Made by a program: the position numbers and the translations under genes
The notes under the pieces: generated by a model
Seen by the model: only the letters and a program-made list of their open reading frames with translations
What the model was told of the DNA's origin: nothing
The model's database searches: none
Assembly: GCA_951640165.1 (NCBI GenBank)
Contig: OX621242.1
Span: 21,572,001 to 21,636,000, forward strand
DNA length: 64,000 nt
Source of the DNA: Pseudoips prasinana
Taxonomy: Eukaryota > Arthropoda > Insecta > Lepidoptera > Nolidae
Direction: 5' to 3'
Shown here: positions 11,497 through 22,141 of the stretch, one piece after another
Position numbering within the stretch: position 1 is the stretch's first letter
How the letters are laid out: every line of letters starts with the position of its first letter

Positions 11497-11828
11497 CTAT
11501 TCGCACCCAGCGACCCGCACAAGATCATCGGCCCATCTTGTAGGGGGCCTGCCCACGCGCTCACCTCTTCCAGTGCGTGGTCGCCTCTTGAGAACCTTTT
11601 TGCCCCAACAGCCGTCGGGTCTACAAACTATGTCGCCCACTGCCACTTCAGTTTTGCAATTCTTCGGGCTATGTCGATGACTTTGGTTCGCCTGCGGATT
11701 TTGACACTTCTGATTCGATCCCACAGGGAATCTTCGAGTATAGCCCTCTCCATTGCTCTTTGGGTGACCTTGAGCCTTCTAATAAGGCCCATATTGAGCG
11801 ACCACGTCTCTGTTCCGCAAGTCATCAC
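11497..11828 (-). pseudogene. RTE ORF2 C-terminal remains
   Basis: Two overlapping minus-strand frames encode the conserved RTE tail: TKVIDIARRIAKLKWQWA (ending near 11628) and then GRGERVGRPPTRWADDLVRVAG (ending near 11497). Between them the frame shifts. The function of this region is not well defined; it follows the RT thumb. A similar piece on the plus strand lies at 57247-57565. Confidence 0.75.
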
Positions 11829-12030
11829 TGGTCGAAGACTTCCGACATGAGAAACTGCGGTATTTTGGAAGAGAAAATGTTACGTAGCTTCCCAAACGCT
11901 GCCCAGCCGAGTTGGATTCTACAATTGATCTCTTTCTCGAAGTTGGACCTACCTAGTTGGATGGTATGTCCTAGTCTCTAACCTTCAATTGAGTGGGTAC
12001 AATAATTTTCGTCTTATCCATGTTTATTTT

Positions 12031-12829
12031 TCAGACCCACTTGTTGAGAAACTCTGCTGAGGTCATCGAGCATTGTACCGAGATTTTCCATGGTCTCAGC
12101 CATGACTGCTCATTGGCAAATCGATGGTGAGTGATGTACTCGCCATTGACATTGATAAAGCCTTTCCAGTCCAGAAGCTTGAAGACATCTCCCAATGCAG
12201 GGGTGAACAGTTTCAGGAATATAACATCTCCCTGTCTCACGCCTCGCTGTAAGTGGATAGGTTTCGAATTGTAGTCGTGGTGTCGCACTGACATTGTGGC
12301 GTTTTCATACAAACACTTTAATACCTCGATATACCGGTAGTCGATTTGGCACCTTTGGAGAGACCTGAGCACGGCCCAGGTTTCGATAGAATCGAAGGCA
12401 TGCTCATAGTCCACAAACGCTAAACACAGTGGCTTGTTATACTTTTCGGTCTTCTACACAACTTGCCCCAGCGTAAGTATGTGGTCTATGGTGCTAAAGC
12501 CTTTTCGAAAACCAGTTTGTTCGGGAGGCTGGAAGTCATCAAACCTGCGTGCGAGACGATTCGTAATGACCCTCGAAAGCAACTTGTAAACATGGCTCAG
12601 CAGTATCGGTCTATAATTCTTCAATAGGGTTTTGTCACCCTTTTTGAAGAAGAGCACCACCACACTTCTGTGCCATGCTTGTGGAGTTGTTTTTAGTTTG
12701 ACCATCTAATATGACGGAGTTAAATAAGTTCTGATGGGCCCGTAGGATTGGTGTACCACCCGTTTTCAGAAGCTCTGCTGTAACTACATCCTCACCAAGC
12801 GCCTTGTTCTTATGTTGTCTGAGAGCCAT
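12031..12829 (-). pseudogene. RTE reverse transcriptase remains
   Basis: Fingers and palm pieces in several frames. An early segment holds KTGGTPILRAHQNLFN (12829-12635), then KNYRPILLSHVYKLLSRVI and TGFRKGFSTIDHI (12705-12454), then MDYEHAFDSIE and RGVRQGDVI (12414-12031). In the active-site block the expected FADD reads FANE, so the catalytic aspartate pair is lost. Together with the frameshifts this shows the copy cannot make enzyme. The domain normally copies the element RNA into DNA at the nick. Confidence 0.8.
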
Positions 12830-13182
12830 TCTAATCTCGTACAGGCTGACTTCCAGGATGTCTTCGGTGTAATGACGGGTTAGTCGTGCTCTGGGATCCT
12901 AGTCACTTTAAAGCCTTTGTTCCGCTAGATGGTCTCTTTAATACTAATTGTATTAAATTGACGCGTGTGGCGAGTCAAAGACTTTGAGATCTGTCTGTTG
13001 AGTCGCCGGTATCTGGTAGCATCATCTGAGGAGTTCAGAACCATTATCCGTCTTTCTTCCATAAGTTGCAGGGTAAAGTCAGAGATCTTTTTAATTCTGT
13101 TTGTACAGCGGGCCTTGAAGAATTTAGACCCAGCCGTATGGACAGCTTCTACAAGCTTGTCGTAGTACGAGTCCACTTGACT

Positions 13183-13336
13183 GCATGTGTGGCGTGGTGG
13201 CTGAGACAGTTGCCTCGCCGCTTCGTATCGCGGGTTTGAATCCCGCGCCGGACAGCTATTTGTGTGACCCATAAATAGTTAATCTGAGCCTGGATGTAAT
13301 TTGTGTCCGTCTATTATATGTTTTGTAAAGTACCTA
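13183..13336 (+). mobile_element. tRNA-derived SINE, family C, inside the RTE LINE
   Basis: The head GCATGTGTGGCGTGGTGGCT and B box GGTTTGAATCCCGC are followed by TTTGTGTGACCCATAAATAG and a TTTTGTAAAGTACC end. Other copies are at 54698-54856 and 57811-57965. It interrupts the RTE element and is therefore younger than it. Confidence 0.75.
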
Positions 13337-13381
13337 TAAGATTAGATTACCTAGTGCTACGCATTCGAAACGGTTTTGCAA

Positions 13382-14170
13382 TTAGAGCTGAAATGGTTCG
13401 GGGTTTTGGACGTGGATAGGTAAAGATCGGAGCGTAGACTTTCTCAGTCGGGACCTCTGCAACTTGACATTAAGGTTCAATGAGCCTCTCACCAGTCTGT
13501 GATCGCTGCCGGTTTTATTCGCATTGAACATCTGTCGTCTCATCGACAAGATAAAGTCTATCTCATTTTTGGTTTTACCATCGGGGTTCACCCAGGTCCA
13601 TTTGCGGTGATCTGACTTTCTGAATAGGAATTCATCATTAAGAGTTCCTCCTTCTCCAAGAAGTCGGCCAACATTTGGCCCCGGGGTTTCCCGTCTCCAT
13701 TTCCAAATTACCCCACTCTCAGCCCATTACCGAATCGTTTGCCCAGCTTCGCGTCAAAGTCCACAAATGACCACAGTGAAAGGGTTTTTAGAGCTATGTA
13801 TGGCTCTTGATATATCCTCAACCTCATCGTCGGAGTTCGTTGAAGTCGGCGCGTATACCTGTATTACCTTCAACGAATACCGCTTGGTAATTCTGATAAT
13901 AAGTTACGCCACCCTAGTCGACACACTCTCGATTTTCTCTACGTTGTCCCAAGTGTTTGTCCCAAAGTGACACCACCTTGGGACAGTAGGTCGCCGTTGG
14001 TTCCGGAAATAGAGCAGGTTCCCGGATTTTAGGATTATCGTGCCCTCCCCCTCTCTTCGGACTTGAGACAATCTTATGATATCCCAATGTAACATGCTCA
14101 GTTCCTCCTCCAGTTCGATGATCTTCTCGTCGGTCCGCAGTATGCGAGTGTTATATGTTGCCAGGGTCAG
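13382..14170 (-). pseudogene. RTE endonuclease domain remains
   Basis: Fragments in more than one frame include LATYNTR at the domain start (about 14160), the segment LHWDIIRLSQVRREGEGT around 14095-14040, and a downstream piece with KTKNEIDFILS and the SDHRLV motif (13591-13490). The SDH triad near the C-terminus is the conserved end of AP-like LINE endonucleases. Such enzymes nick the target DNA to prime reverse transcription. Frame breaks between pieces make it non-functional. Confidence 0.75.
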
Positions 14171-15096
14171 AGGTTATCGGTTTTGGTAAAACGGCGTCTG
14201 CTGGGGGTTTTTAGCACCCCGGTTTCTATTTCCTTATTTTCTGTTTCTATTTATGAACCTGATGTCTCAGCGAAATATTGGGTTCCATGATTCTTTTTCA
14301 GGGTAACCCGGTGAGACTTGTTCAGTAAGGGTTTCAATAATAGCTCGAGTTGTTATAATATTACTTGTTTCATCTACAGAATCTCTCGACAAAATGGGGT
14401 TTATTCGTTCAAATCTCTTTACTCTTTTTTCTTCTTATCCAATGAAATATTGATGTCTATTAAAGAACTAAGTTTAGTTTTTATTTTCTTCTTCTGTGTC
14501 CGGAATCTATGTAGATCCAGAATCAGCAAAAGATTCTTCATCTGTTGAAGGTGGCATTGGTTTGATACCCGAAATGGGACTTGACCCTATGATTTCCTCC
14601 GATGACAACTTAAGTTATTTAATTTTATTTGCCTAGCATCTTATAATTAATCTTTATCTTGTTGTAGAAGAAATAAATAACATTAAATATTTATAAATTA
14701 GATACGTTATATCAGAATTCTGAATAGCAGAATTAAATAAATAGAGTTATTTAGTTTTCCTCGAACTAAGTTAGTTTTGTAAAAGAATTTTTAAGTTGAG
14801 TAAAAAATCAACAACTCAAGTTATTTAACTTATTCGACATTCATCTTGTCATTGACCAGAGTTATTGATTTATTTACTGAGTTATTTAGTTTTCCTTTAT
14901 AAAAATTATGTTTGTCTGAAGATATTTATTATTCCATCTGTCATGACCTGTCTGACAAAAATGACTATATCTTTGGAACGGAATTAGATATGAAAATGCC
15001 TGTAAGGCTCAAATATGCGGCATGTTTTAGGTGTTTTGAAAATAGGAAAAAGTCAAAATCGCCAAAATCGGACTTATTTAGTTTTCCAACTACGGG

Positions 15097-15310
15097 GACG
15101 ATATCTTTGCTTGCGTTGTTCAAACCGCCCAGTAGGCCTCTGACATGGCTTAACGACTGTTCCCTAATGGCTACAACCGGGACCGACAACTTAACGTGCC
15201 CTCCGAAGCACGGAGACGCTCACAAATTAAACCACTTTGGCGGTCACCCATCCATGGAATAACCGCAAGCCTAGTTGCTTAACCTCGCCAATCACTTATG
15301 GACCGGTGAG
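15097..15310 (-). repeat. Lepidopteran interspersed repeat, unclassified
   Basis: Blocks such as CCCAGTAGGCCTCTGACATG, GTGCCCTCCGAAGCACGGAG and GGTCACCCATCCATGGAAT are typical of a dispersed moth repeat with no coding capacity. It begins at or just inside the right end of the 42-bp inverted repeat. Confidence 0.5.
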
Positions 15311-15713
15311 AAATACTGGATATGAGCGCCTCAATAATATATTGAGATTGGTTGACTATGCCCAAATTACGCCAGGAGCCGTATAAGTATATACCAAAAT
15401 GCAGCACGCCGCTAGAATATGTAATAAAACAGTATTGTAACTGGCTTACTAAGCAACGCATACCTAAACACATATTCACGTACGTATGCTTGTAAGTAGA
15501 TACTTTGCATGTAAAGCAACTTTCCTGCAAGCTTCCTCGTGTTTAAACTTCAAGTGTGCATTTTAACATATACCCAAACTTAATAATACGGTACCTATAC
15601 AGGTGCATGTAGAATATATGTCTTAGTGAGTGAATGAATAAAAATAGTTACCGAAACAAAGGAACTAACTGAAAGAACTGATATTTCAATAATATATTGA
15701 CATAATTATTACG
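15311..15713. other. Intergenic DNA, nothing recognised
   Basis: About 400 AT-rich bases with no coding frame or clear repeat. Confidence 0.4.
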
Positions 15714-15851
15714 GGCCGGGTGCGTGGTTGGTAGATACTTGCCTTTCACGGCGCAGATCGTGGGTTCGATTCCCACCCAGGACAAATACTGTGTATTGTG
15801 TCTGGGTGTATATATATTTATTTGCAAAAGAATATAAGTACATGTAGTATA

Positions 15852-17139
15852 TTAGGTCTTTACCTATGAAATTGCCGTTCTGCAGTACTGGCCATTTCAA
15901 ATCAAAATAATTTTTGTTTGGCTAAGAATTCTAATTTCAAATTAATTTTATTTTAAAAACATGGATTCTTTTTTCCAAAAGTAGTCATTTCTTTATTGAT
16001 TAGTGTTACATTTTCATCGCATTTCAATCTTTTTCGTCATCATGGATACGTTAAAAATTCGAGTAATTATGGAATATGAGTACCGTCGTGGCAGCAACGC
16101 GGCACAAGCGGCACGCAACATCAACGACGTTTACGGAGCTAACACTACAAACCAACGCACCACCTGTTATTGGTTTGCTCGCTTCCGTTCTGGAAATTTC
16201 GACCTGAAAAATGAACCTCGCGGTCGTCCGAAGACTTTGGTCGACAATGACGAATTAAAGGCGGTTGTGGAAGCTGATGATACACAATCTACGGCTGAAT
16301 TAGCAGCAGCTTTCGACGTTAGCGTCAAAACAATATTGGTCCATTTGCGTCAAATTGGCAAGGTAAAAAAGCTTGACAAATGGGTGCCCCACGAACTCAA
16401 TGATCGCCAGCGCGAAGTACGCGTCGAGACGTGCCTTGCACTGCTCAACAGACACACAAATGAAGGAATTTTGAACCGCATTGTTACCTGCGATGAAAAA
16501 TGGATTCTGTTTGATAACCGCAAGCGCTCAGCAAGTTGGTTGGATCCTGGTTCAGCACCTAAACAATGCCCTAAACGAAAACTTACCCCTAGAAAAGTGA
16601 TGGTCACTGTTTGGTGGTCTAGCGCCGGTGTGATTCATCACAGCTTCTTACCAAACGGGGTGAGCATTACTGCAGATGTGTACTGTGAAGAACTGAGCAC
16701 AATGATGGAGAAGCTGGCGCATCTCCAACCAGCATTGGTCAATCGCTCGTCTCCGCTGCTCCTGCACGACAACGCGCGACCTCATACTGCACAGCAGACG
16801 GTCTCCAAGTTGCAAGAACTGGGGTTGGAAGCTCTCCGTCATCCGCCCTACTCACCAGACCTTGCGCCTACAGACTACTACTTTTTCCAGAATTTGGATA
16901 ACTTCTTGGCGGGAAAAAAATTCAATACCCGAGAGGCAGTACAAAATGCCTTTGAAGAATTTGTTGCCTCCCGTCCAGCTGATTTCTTTAAGAAGGGCAT
17001 CAATAAACTGCCACTGCGATGGCAAAGATGCATTGATTGCATGGGTGATTACTTCGATTAATACAAATAAAAAAATTCATGAAAAAAATTCGTTTAAATT
17101 TTTTCATACAAAACGGCAATTTCATAGGTAAAGACCTAT
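15852..17139 (+). mobile_element. mariner element, cecropia/Hsmar1-like group, complete copy 1
   Basis: A 1288-bp element flanked by TA target duplications (15850-15851 and 17140-17141). Terminal inverted repeats of about 28 bp read TTAGGTCTTTACCTATGAAA at the left and ATAGGTCTTTACCTATGAAA at the right; only the outermost bases differ. It carries one intact transposase gene. It matches the copy at 30012-31299 over its full length with two substitutions. It sits inside a SINE. Confidence 0.95.
16042..17061 (+). CDS. mariner transposase, intact (copy 1)
   Basis: This 339-residue protein is of normal mariner length. It is a DNA-binding DDD transposase that excises and reinserts the element at TA sites in the nucleus. 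The N-terminal part holds two helix-turn-helix regions (about residues 5-50 and 80-115). The linker motif WVPHEL follows KLDK at about residue 120. The first catalytic Asp is in TCDEKWI, the second in LLHDNARPH, the third in YSPDLAPTDYYFF. The last two are separated by 34 residues, giving D,D34D. WSSAG, LQPALVNR and the C-terminal DCMGDYFD resemble the Hsmar1/cecropia group. I chose the ATG at 16042 (MDTLKIR) because the upstream extension starts only with GTG. No frame break or missing catalytic residue is seen. Confidence 0.96.
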   Translation: MDTLKIRVIMEYEYRRGSNAAQAARNINDVYGANTTNQRTTCYWFARFRSGNFDLKNEPRGRPKTLVDNDELKAVVEADDTQSTAELAAAFDVSVKTILVHLRQIGKVKKLDKWVPHELNDRQREVRVETCLALLNRHTNEGILNRIVTCDEKWILFDNRKRSASWLDPGSAPKQCPKRKLTPRKVMVTVWWSSAGVIHHSFLPNGVSITADVYCEELSTMMEKLAHLQPALVNRSSPLLLHDNARPHTAQQTVSKLQELGLEALRHPPYSPDLAPTDYYFFQNLDNFLAGKKFNTREAVQNAFEEFVASRPADFFKKGINKLPLRWQRCIDCMGDYFD

Positions 17140-17209
17140 TATTAGGTTTCTGGTTTCCATAATACAAGCCCCGCTTAGTTTGGGATCAGATGGCCGTGTG
17201 TGAATGAGG

Positions 17210-18915
17210 TTGATTAAATTACCTATATAATTATATGTATAAAACAATACGTTTCAGATACCATCTATCTGAATTAATCAAGATAACCTATTATATTAAC
17301 AAACTATCTTGATTTATTTTACTTGTGGGGCTTAAATTCAGTTGGCAGTCCCTCAACCCTCAATAGAAACAAAACTGGCCACAAAGGGAGGGAGACACTT
17401 TTTAAAATTTTAAACTTTAATTATTCTTTTATATTTTTTTGTAATAGCAGCAGTAGAAATGATCCTGCCCGCTGACAGGCAGACATACGCTCTCACGGAC
17501 GCACGAAAGGACGGATAACGCACTCTTAGTAATAGCGTTCTTATAACAGGAAAATTAAATATAGATCATACCTACGATGGACAAACTATTGCAAATTCTC
17601 TATTACAATTAGGCACTCATCATTCATTTATGTCCCAAAATAGTGAAAAGGAACCCTTATGGCATGGCTAAAAATTTAAAAACATAGAACATAATAATTC
17701 ACATACATGTAGATATTGCTTTACTAGACACACAAGGTCCGTCATAATAATAATAATACCTGAATATGGACAGAACCAATGACGATATGTAGTAAAATAT
17801 TAGACTTAAACTAGATAATTAAACATAATCTCTTGACAATAACTTGATACGAGCTAGCTAAATATCATTGGTATAATAAAATAAATTTTATAAATGTTTT
17901 CATACAATCAATACAATGTGTACCTTAATATCTAAGTTACTAGAAATATTAATGTATACAACTATATTACAACAAACATGTTCTGACTATTTACAAACGC
18001 TTTTTTAAAGTCTATGTGAATAAAAACCTTTTTTATTCTTTTATTAATCGTATTCTAGACTATGCATACTAAGTGCAATGCGACTATGCAACTAGTCATA
18101 TGCTAAGGGGCTGTAATTAAGACACATTTTTCATGTTAAATGCTACTTAGAAAAACCGCAATAAAGGACATTTATCCTGATACATACTTTTACAGTATTT
18201 TAATGATAACATGGCAGAATTTTCAATTGGATATTAATCATTTCAATGTTAAGAGTAGTGTATACGAAAGGGATTAAATTTCTTCTTTCCAATATTTTCG
18301 TCCCAAATATATATTTTTTTAAATTCCTGAGATGACCCTGAGTCACTCAGACACACAAACCCTCAAGCAAGACTCAAACTAATGACTGTTATTGTATCAC
18401 GCTAAATGTTAATAGGGGTTCAAGTAATAAATAGTCGTCTAACAATTTTTCGTTTATTTTACTTTAGTAGACTTGCTAAATAGGCGAATATTAGTTTGGT
18501 AAGTGAGTCTCACAAGCTGAGTGAGGTGGATTGAAACTTCGAGCTAGGAACACTCTCAGAGTAAAGTAGCTAAGTTCTCTATAACTTTCTTAAGAAATAT
18601 GTAAGTCTCCAACAAAACTGCGGGAGCTTGGTAGTGGCAGTGTAAGCTCTTCTTTGACATTGATATAAGTCTACTAAAACGTAGTTAACCCTAGCCTAGT
18701 CTTATTTGACTTTCTTGGAACTTGTGTCTATTAAACCATAGAATAATATTCAGTAGAGGAGCTGTCCTAAAATATGTAATCTTGGTCTAAGAAAATCGAT
18801 AGAACTTGTCAGTTTGAAGGGATGACAGTGTGAAAGTTATACGTTTGTTACAAGTAACTTACTTGTTATTGGATCTGTCATATGCTTACAGATTTACAAT
18901 TTGATATCCTCATAG
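17210..18915. other. Intergenic DNA with one repeat fragment
   Basis: No coding region. 17394-17545 resembles the second half of the repeat at 19297-19581 (the CTTAGTAATAG block and the GACAGGCAGACA-type run). The rest is AT-rich and featureless. Confidence 0.45.
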
Positions 18916-18916
18916 T

Positions 18917-19172
18917 TTGCTGTGTGATGACGGCATAGAATATCACCCATGTCATCCCGTGGGGGGCGTAGAAATCGTCCGAGGGAATACCTACCAACGA
19001 GAACGGGCAACAGCGTTTTCCTGTGAACTATGACCATCGAACTGCGATCGCCAACCCGCCTGTCAAGCGTGATGATTATGGCATATCTCCTCATTCTTTG
19101 GGGAGGCTTTTGTCCAGCAGTGGACGTACTTTGGCTGACATGATGGTCTTCATAGTTACTATCCTCAAGTCC
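18917..19172 (+). repeat. Lepidopteran interspersed repeat, family E
   Basis: Contains GCTGTGTGATGACGGC, GGGCGTAGAAATCGTCCGAG and TCCAGCAGTGGACGTACTTT. Related copies in the same orientation lie at 22957-23185 and 50765-50958. No coding frame is conserved among the three. Confidence 0.6.
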
Positions 19173-19296
19173 GGCACCTAACACTGTTGTTGGTTTAATT
19201 AACGTGTAGATAAGTAATTTACGTGCTTCATCTCAGGTGATGTGTTCCTAAGCACAGACTAGAACCAATGCTTGATGAGAGTCAGACATATTCAAT

Positions 19297-19581
19297 AAAA
19301 ACCGGCCAAGTGCGAGTCTGCCAAGAGTAATATATTCACGTTTGTTGTAAAATAAATATTAAAGGCTCTTAAGCCCCCTTTAATATTTATTTTATTTAGA
19401 TTTTTAGTATTTGTTGTTATAGCGGCAACAGAAATACATCATCTGTGAAAAATTTAACTGTCTAACTATCACGGTTCATGAGATACAGCCTGGTGACAGA
19501 CGGACAGATAGACAGACAGACAGACAGCGAAGTCTTAGTAATAGGGTCCCTTTTTACCCTTTGGGTACGGAACCCCAAAAA
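19297..19581 (+). repeat. Interspersed repeat with internal 17-bp hairpin
   Basis: Starts AAAACCGGCCAAGTGCGAGT and ends TTTGGGTACGGAACCCC, with a (GACA)n run near 19498-19527. This layout recurs widely in moth genomes. Arms at 19349-19365 and 19377-19393 form a perfect 17-bp hairpin (AAAATAAATATTAAAGG) around an 11-base loop. Confidence 0.6.
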
Positions 19582-19671
19582 TGGTTATTTGATTTGATTA
19601 AAGTAGGGATTGAAGATGGTATTTTATATTTTTTACAATAATTATTTAGACCAGACTTTTAGAATTTTATC

Positions 19672-19845
19672 ATCATGATCAGATCAGCAGAAAGACGTAG
19701 CCGAAGGCCTCTTCTAAGGATCTCCACAACTGCCGGTCTTGCCCTGCCGTATCCAGCGGGTAGTAAGATCGTGGGTCCACTTTGTGGGGGGCCTACCCAC
19801 GCTGCGTCTTCTGGTTCATGGTCACCACTCCAAAACCTTTGCCTT
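19672..19845 (-). mobile_element. RTE LINE 3' fragment
   Basis: On the minus strand this carries a decayed form of the RTE C-terminal coding region (GGTAGGCCCCCCACAAAGTG corresponds to the GRPPTKW segment) and ends near a short CATGATGATAAA-type tail. Several stops. It stops exactly where the foldback element and its GCCTTAG duplication begin. Confidence 0.5.
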
Positions 19846-19847
19846 AG

Positions 19848-20101
19848 GTGATTGGCACACTGCCCCGCATGATGCAGCGTAGTACGTGAGTGCGTGGTCT
19901 AACATTGCTTGTAAGTATCTCCGTTTGTATAGAAAACACGCACAGTCCAACACAATGAACACGCATCTGCATGAACGCGCGTGGATGCAGTTTCAGTGTG
20001 TTGGACTGTGCATGTTTTCTATACAAACGGAGATACTTACATGCAACGTTAGAACACGTACTCACGCACCACGCTGCATCATGCGGGGCAGTGTGCCAAT
20101 C
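19848..20101. mobile_element. Foldback element, 254 bp, with 7-bp target duplication
   Basis: The element is nearly one palindrome with arms of about 125 bp centred near 19974. The ends read GTGATTGGCACACTGCCCCG and the inverse of GATTGGCACACTGCCCCG. Both outer flanks are GCCTTAG (19841-19847 and 20102-20108). Because of the palindrome, both strands show similar open frames of 70-100 codons, which are not genes. It has no transposase and the superfamily is unknown. Confidence 0.7.
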
Positions 20102-20344
20102 GCCTTAGAGCTTTATTGTATTGAAATTTCTTGGCCACTTGACGTCTTTTCGTTTATCGATGTTTACAATATCATATTTTTTTTATGAATCGAATTTGTT
20201 GCATATAGGAACTCGAAGTATTGTCTAAGACCTTTATAAAAGACGTTTATGAATGAATAATTAACTAACGGCCTTACAGTTAACTTTATTTAAACTTAGC
20301 CAACGATTTATACCACGAATAAGTTATTGCACAGGTATACGGAC

Positions 20345-20374
20345 CACCTCGCGGTTACGAGGTAGTCCACCAAG
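20345..20374. repeat. Short palindrome at the LINE 5' edge
   Basis: GGACCACCTCG and CGAGGTAGTCC form 11-bp arms with one mismatch. It lies near where the truncated LINE below begins. Confidence 0.4.
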
Positions 20375-20387
20375 GGCACCCATCTGA

Positions 20388-21392
20388 ATGGCACCTGCTG
20401 GTGAACACATTAGTGCTAGTGAGACTCTTGACATGGGTGTACCCCAAGGAAGTATCCTAGCCCCGACCCTTTTCACCATATATATCAACGATTTGTGTCA
20501 AATTGAATTAGAAAACTGCAAAATTTTTACCTACGCAGACGACACCGCTCTAATCATACATGGTAAGAATTGGGATAGTGTACAATTAAATGCTGAATCC
20601 GCTTTTACTCAGGTGATGCATTGGCTTTCATCAAACTTACTCACTGTGAATATTTCAAAAACTTACTTTATACCTTTCGGTGCTAGATCAACCAGCTTGC
20701 CCAATGTACATTCATTTCACATTAAAGCACATACCTGTCCGCAATCTACACCAGATTGTATCTGCCCAAAAATAATGCGAACATCCATGGTTAAATATTT
20801 AGGTGTACTTATTGGCCAAAATTTCAGATGGGAACAGCACATAAACTTTGTATCATCCAAATTTAGAAAATTCATTTATTGTTTTAAGAACCTAAGCCAC
20901 GCAGCTAACATCAAAACATTAAAAATGGTTTACTTCTCTCTTTGTGAATCATTGCTCACCTACTGCAATACAGCATGGGGCGGCGCACCCAAAAGTCATT
21001 TATTAAAATTAGAGAGATCCCAACGAGCTATACTCAAAGTAATGACCAAAAAGCCTTTTCGCTACCCTACTATGCAAATACACAAAGACACCTCTGTTCT
21101 AACTGTAAGACAATTATTTATCCAACACCTAATCCTTAAAAACCATTCTATAATAAAATATGATCCTACTATATACACGCGGAAAAGAAGATTTGATAGG
21201 GTTTGCTCCATCCAAAAATGCAGAACAACACTAGCTAAAAGACACGCACTTTTTCTTTAAAATTCACTATATAACAAAGCCAACAAACACCTCAACATAT
21301 ATCCGTTAACCAAATGGAATGTAAAAAAGAAAGTTTTCAACTGGTTACACACATTAAACTACGATGCCACAGAAATTCTTCTGAATAGTTAA
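20388..21392 (+). pseudogene. LINE reverse transcriptase C-terminal half with one nonsense codon
   Basis: The frame opens at an internal ATG at 20388. It contains RT motif B (GVPQGSILAPTLFTIYINDL) at about residues 18-37 and motif C with the catalytic FTYADDTALI at about 51. Downstream are the thumb pieces MVKYLGVLIG and LSHAANIKTLKMVYFSL. The frame stops at TAA 21258-21260. The same frame then continues for 43 more codons, rich in Lys/Asn and ending at TAA 21390-21392. The first stop is therefore probably a later mutation of a 334-codon remnant. The fingers domain and any endonuclease are missing. Function when whole: target-primed reverse transcription. Confidence 0.85.
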
Positions 21393-21869
21393 AAAGCTTA
21401 TGTTTATATTTCCTTCTCGTCTCGATGTTTTATTAAATATTATCTTAATTCTCGCTTTCTCAATTTCCTTATGCGGACTAACATAGTGCTCGAACATCCA
21501 CCACGTTATTTCTCACGCTTGCATTTCCACCACTCACTACACTTTCACATTACACTTTATATTGCACACACCCTAGATTTAATTATTTTTTGTAAACTTC
21601 TCCAGTCGTAGTCAGAACGATGAACCACTGATGACTCAAAATACAGGTTTTACCTAGTTTGAGAGTCAGAGGCCACTCAAGTCTGCTACTCGTATAATCA
21701 TAGCCAAGTTTTATAATCTTTTTAACGTTGATCTAAAGAACGACACGCATCAGCTTAGCTGCCTATTGTATTATATTACCACTATGATTGTTATTAAGTT
21801 TTAATTTTTCTGTAATTTGTAACTGTTTTTGATTGAAGAATAAAAGTTATTATATTATTATATGATTAT

Positions 21870-22140
21870 ACTAAGGGAGTAGTCAGATAATATGGATCGT
21901 ATTAGGTTATAAGCTCTCTGGAACAAAACCTATATCCGTATTATGAACAACTCGTGAGTGTAACTCGTTATTAGAAAGAACATCAAATTTAATAATTGTA
22001 ACAATAAACTAATTATAGCAAAACGTTTGGGGCAAGTATAAGATATTAAAGAAGATATAATTTTATTTACATACATAATTTAAAATAATAAACTACATAA
22101 AATACATATATCTAAGGCAAAGAGAAAAAAAAAAAAAAAA
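21870..22140. other. AT-rich intergenic DNA with poly(A) run
   Basis: Nothing coding. An A tract of about 24 bases at 22121-22144 directly precedes the SINE fragment below and may be its insertion scar or tail. Confidence 0.4.
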
Positions 22141-22141
22141 A

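Larger units (their letters stand above)
11447..14615 (-). mobile_element. RTE-clade LINE, decayed, nearly full length
   Basis: Reading on the minus strand, the order is an upstream Ser/Glu-rich stretch (14615-14200), an apurinic-type endonuclease, a reverse transcriptase, and a C-terminal region with the KLKWQWA and GRPPTRWADDLVRVAG motifs. The element closes in an (ATG)n tail at 11447-11460, as RTE elements do. Stops and frame changes occur throughout. A family C SINE (13183-13336) has inserted between the endonuclease and RT. The whole element lies inside the inverted-repeat unit. Confidence 0.85.
10882..15104. mobile_element. 4.2-kb unit bounded by 42-bp inverted repeats, unknown DNA transposon
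   Basis: The left end (10882-10923) starts ATATCGTCCCCGTAGTTGG and continues GAAAACTAAATAA. The same sequence, with about three changes, is inverted at 15063-15104. Inside, the motif GGAAAACTAAATAA (or its complement) recurs near 11166, 14758 and 14885. Repeated subterminal motifs like these are typical of transposase-binding sites in cut-and-paste elements. No transposase frame remains; the middle is filled by a minus-strand RTE LINE. The TSD is unclear. Confidence 0.4.
15714..17207 (+). mobile_element. SINE family A copy split by a mariner insertion
   Basis: The SINE head (GGTTGGTAGATACTTGCC, B box GGTTCGATTCCCACC) and half of the body lie at 15714-15851. The second half, with GTTTCTGGTTTCCATAATAC and TTTGGGATCAGATGGCCGTG, resumes at 17142-17207. 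The break point is TA on both sides of the mariner. Removing the mariner and one TA gives a continuous SINE. Confidence 0.85.
20330..21862 (+). mobile_element. CR1/Jockey-like LINE, 5'-truncated
   Basis: Only the last part of ORF2 and the 3' untranslated region remain. The coding part ends at 21392, and about 470 bases of 3' sequence close with AATAAAAGTTATTATATTAT, a microsatellite-like tail instead of poly(A), as in CR1-group LINEs. Loss of the 5' part is the usual result of incomplete reverse transcription. The 5' edge is approximate. Confidence 0.8.

Noticed and set aside
11405..11981. Plus-strand frames of 73-91 codons
   Set aside because: They are antisense to the RTE LINE C-terminus.
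15714..15790. tRNA gene candidates at SINE heads (also 9063-9392, 10350-10424, 54790-54856, 57811-57880, 63080-63164)
   Set aside because: B boxes are clear, but each is followed by the SINE body. No complete cloverleaf with a matching acceptor stem is evident.
16350..16842. Minus-strand frames of 64-85 codons inside mariner (also at 30510-31002)
   Set aside because: They lie wholly within the transposase gene on the other strand and have no motif.
19844..20188. Similar proteins of 73 and 100 residues on opposite strands
   Set aside because: They mirror each other because the DNA is a palindrome.
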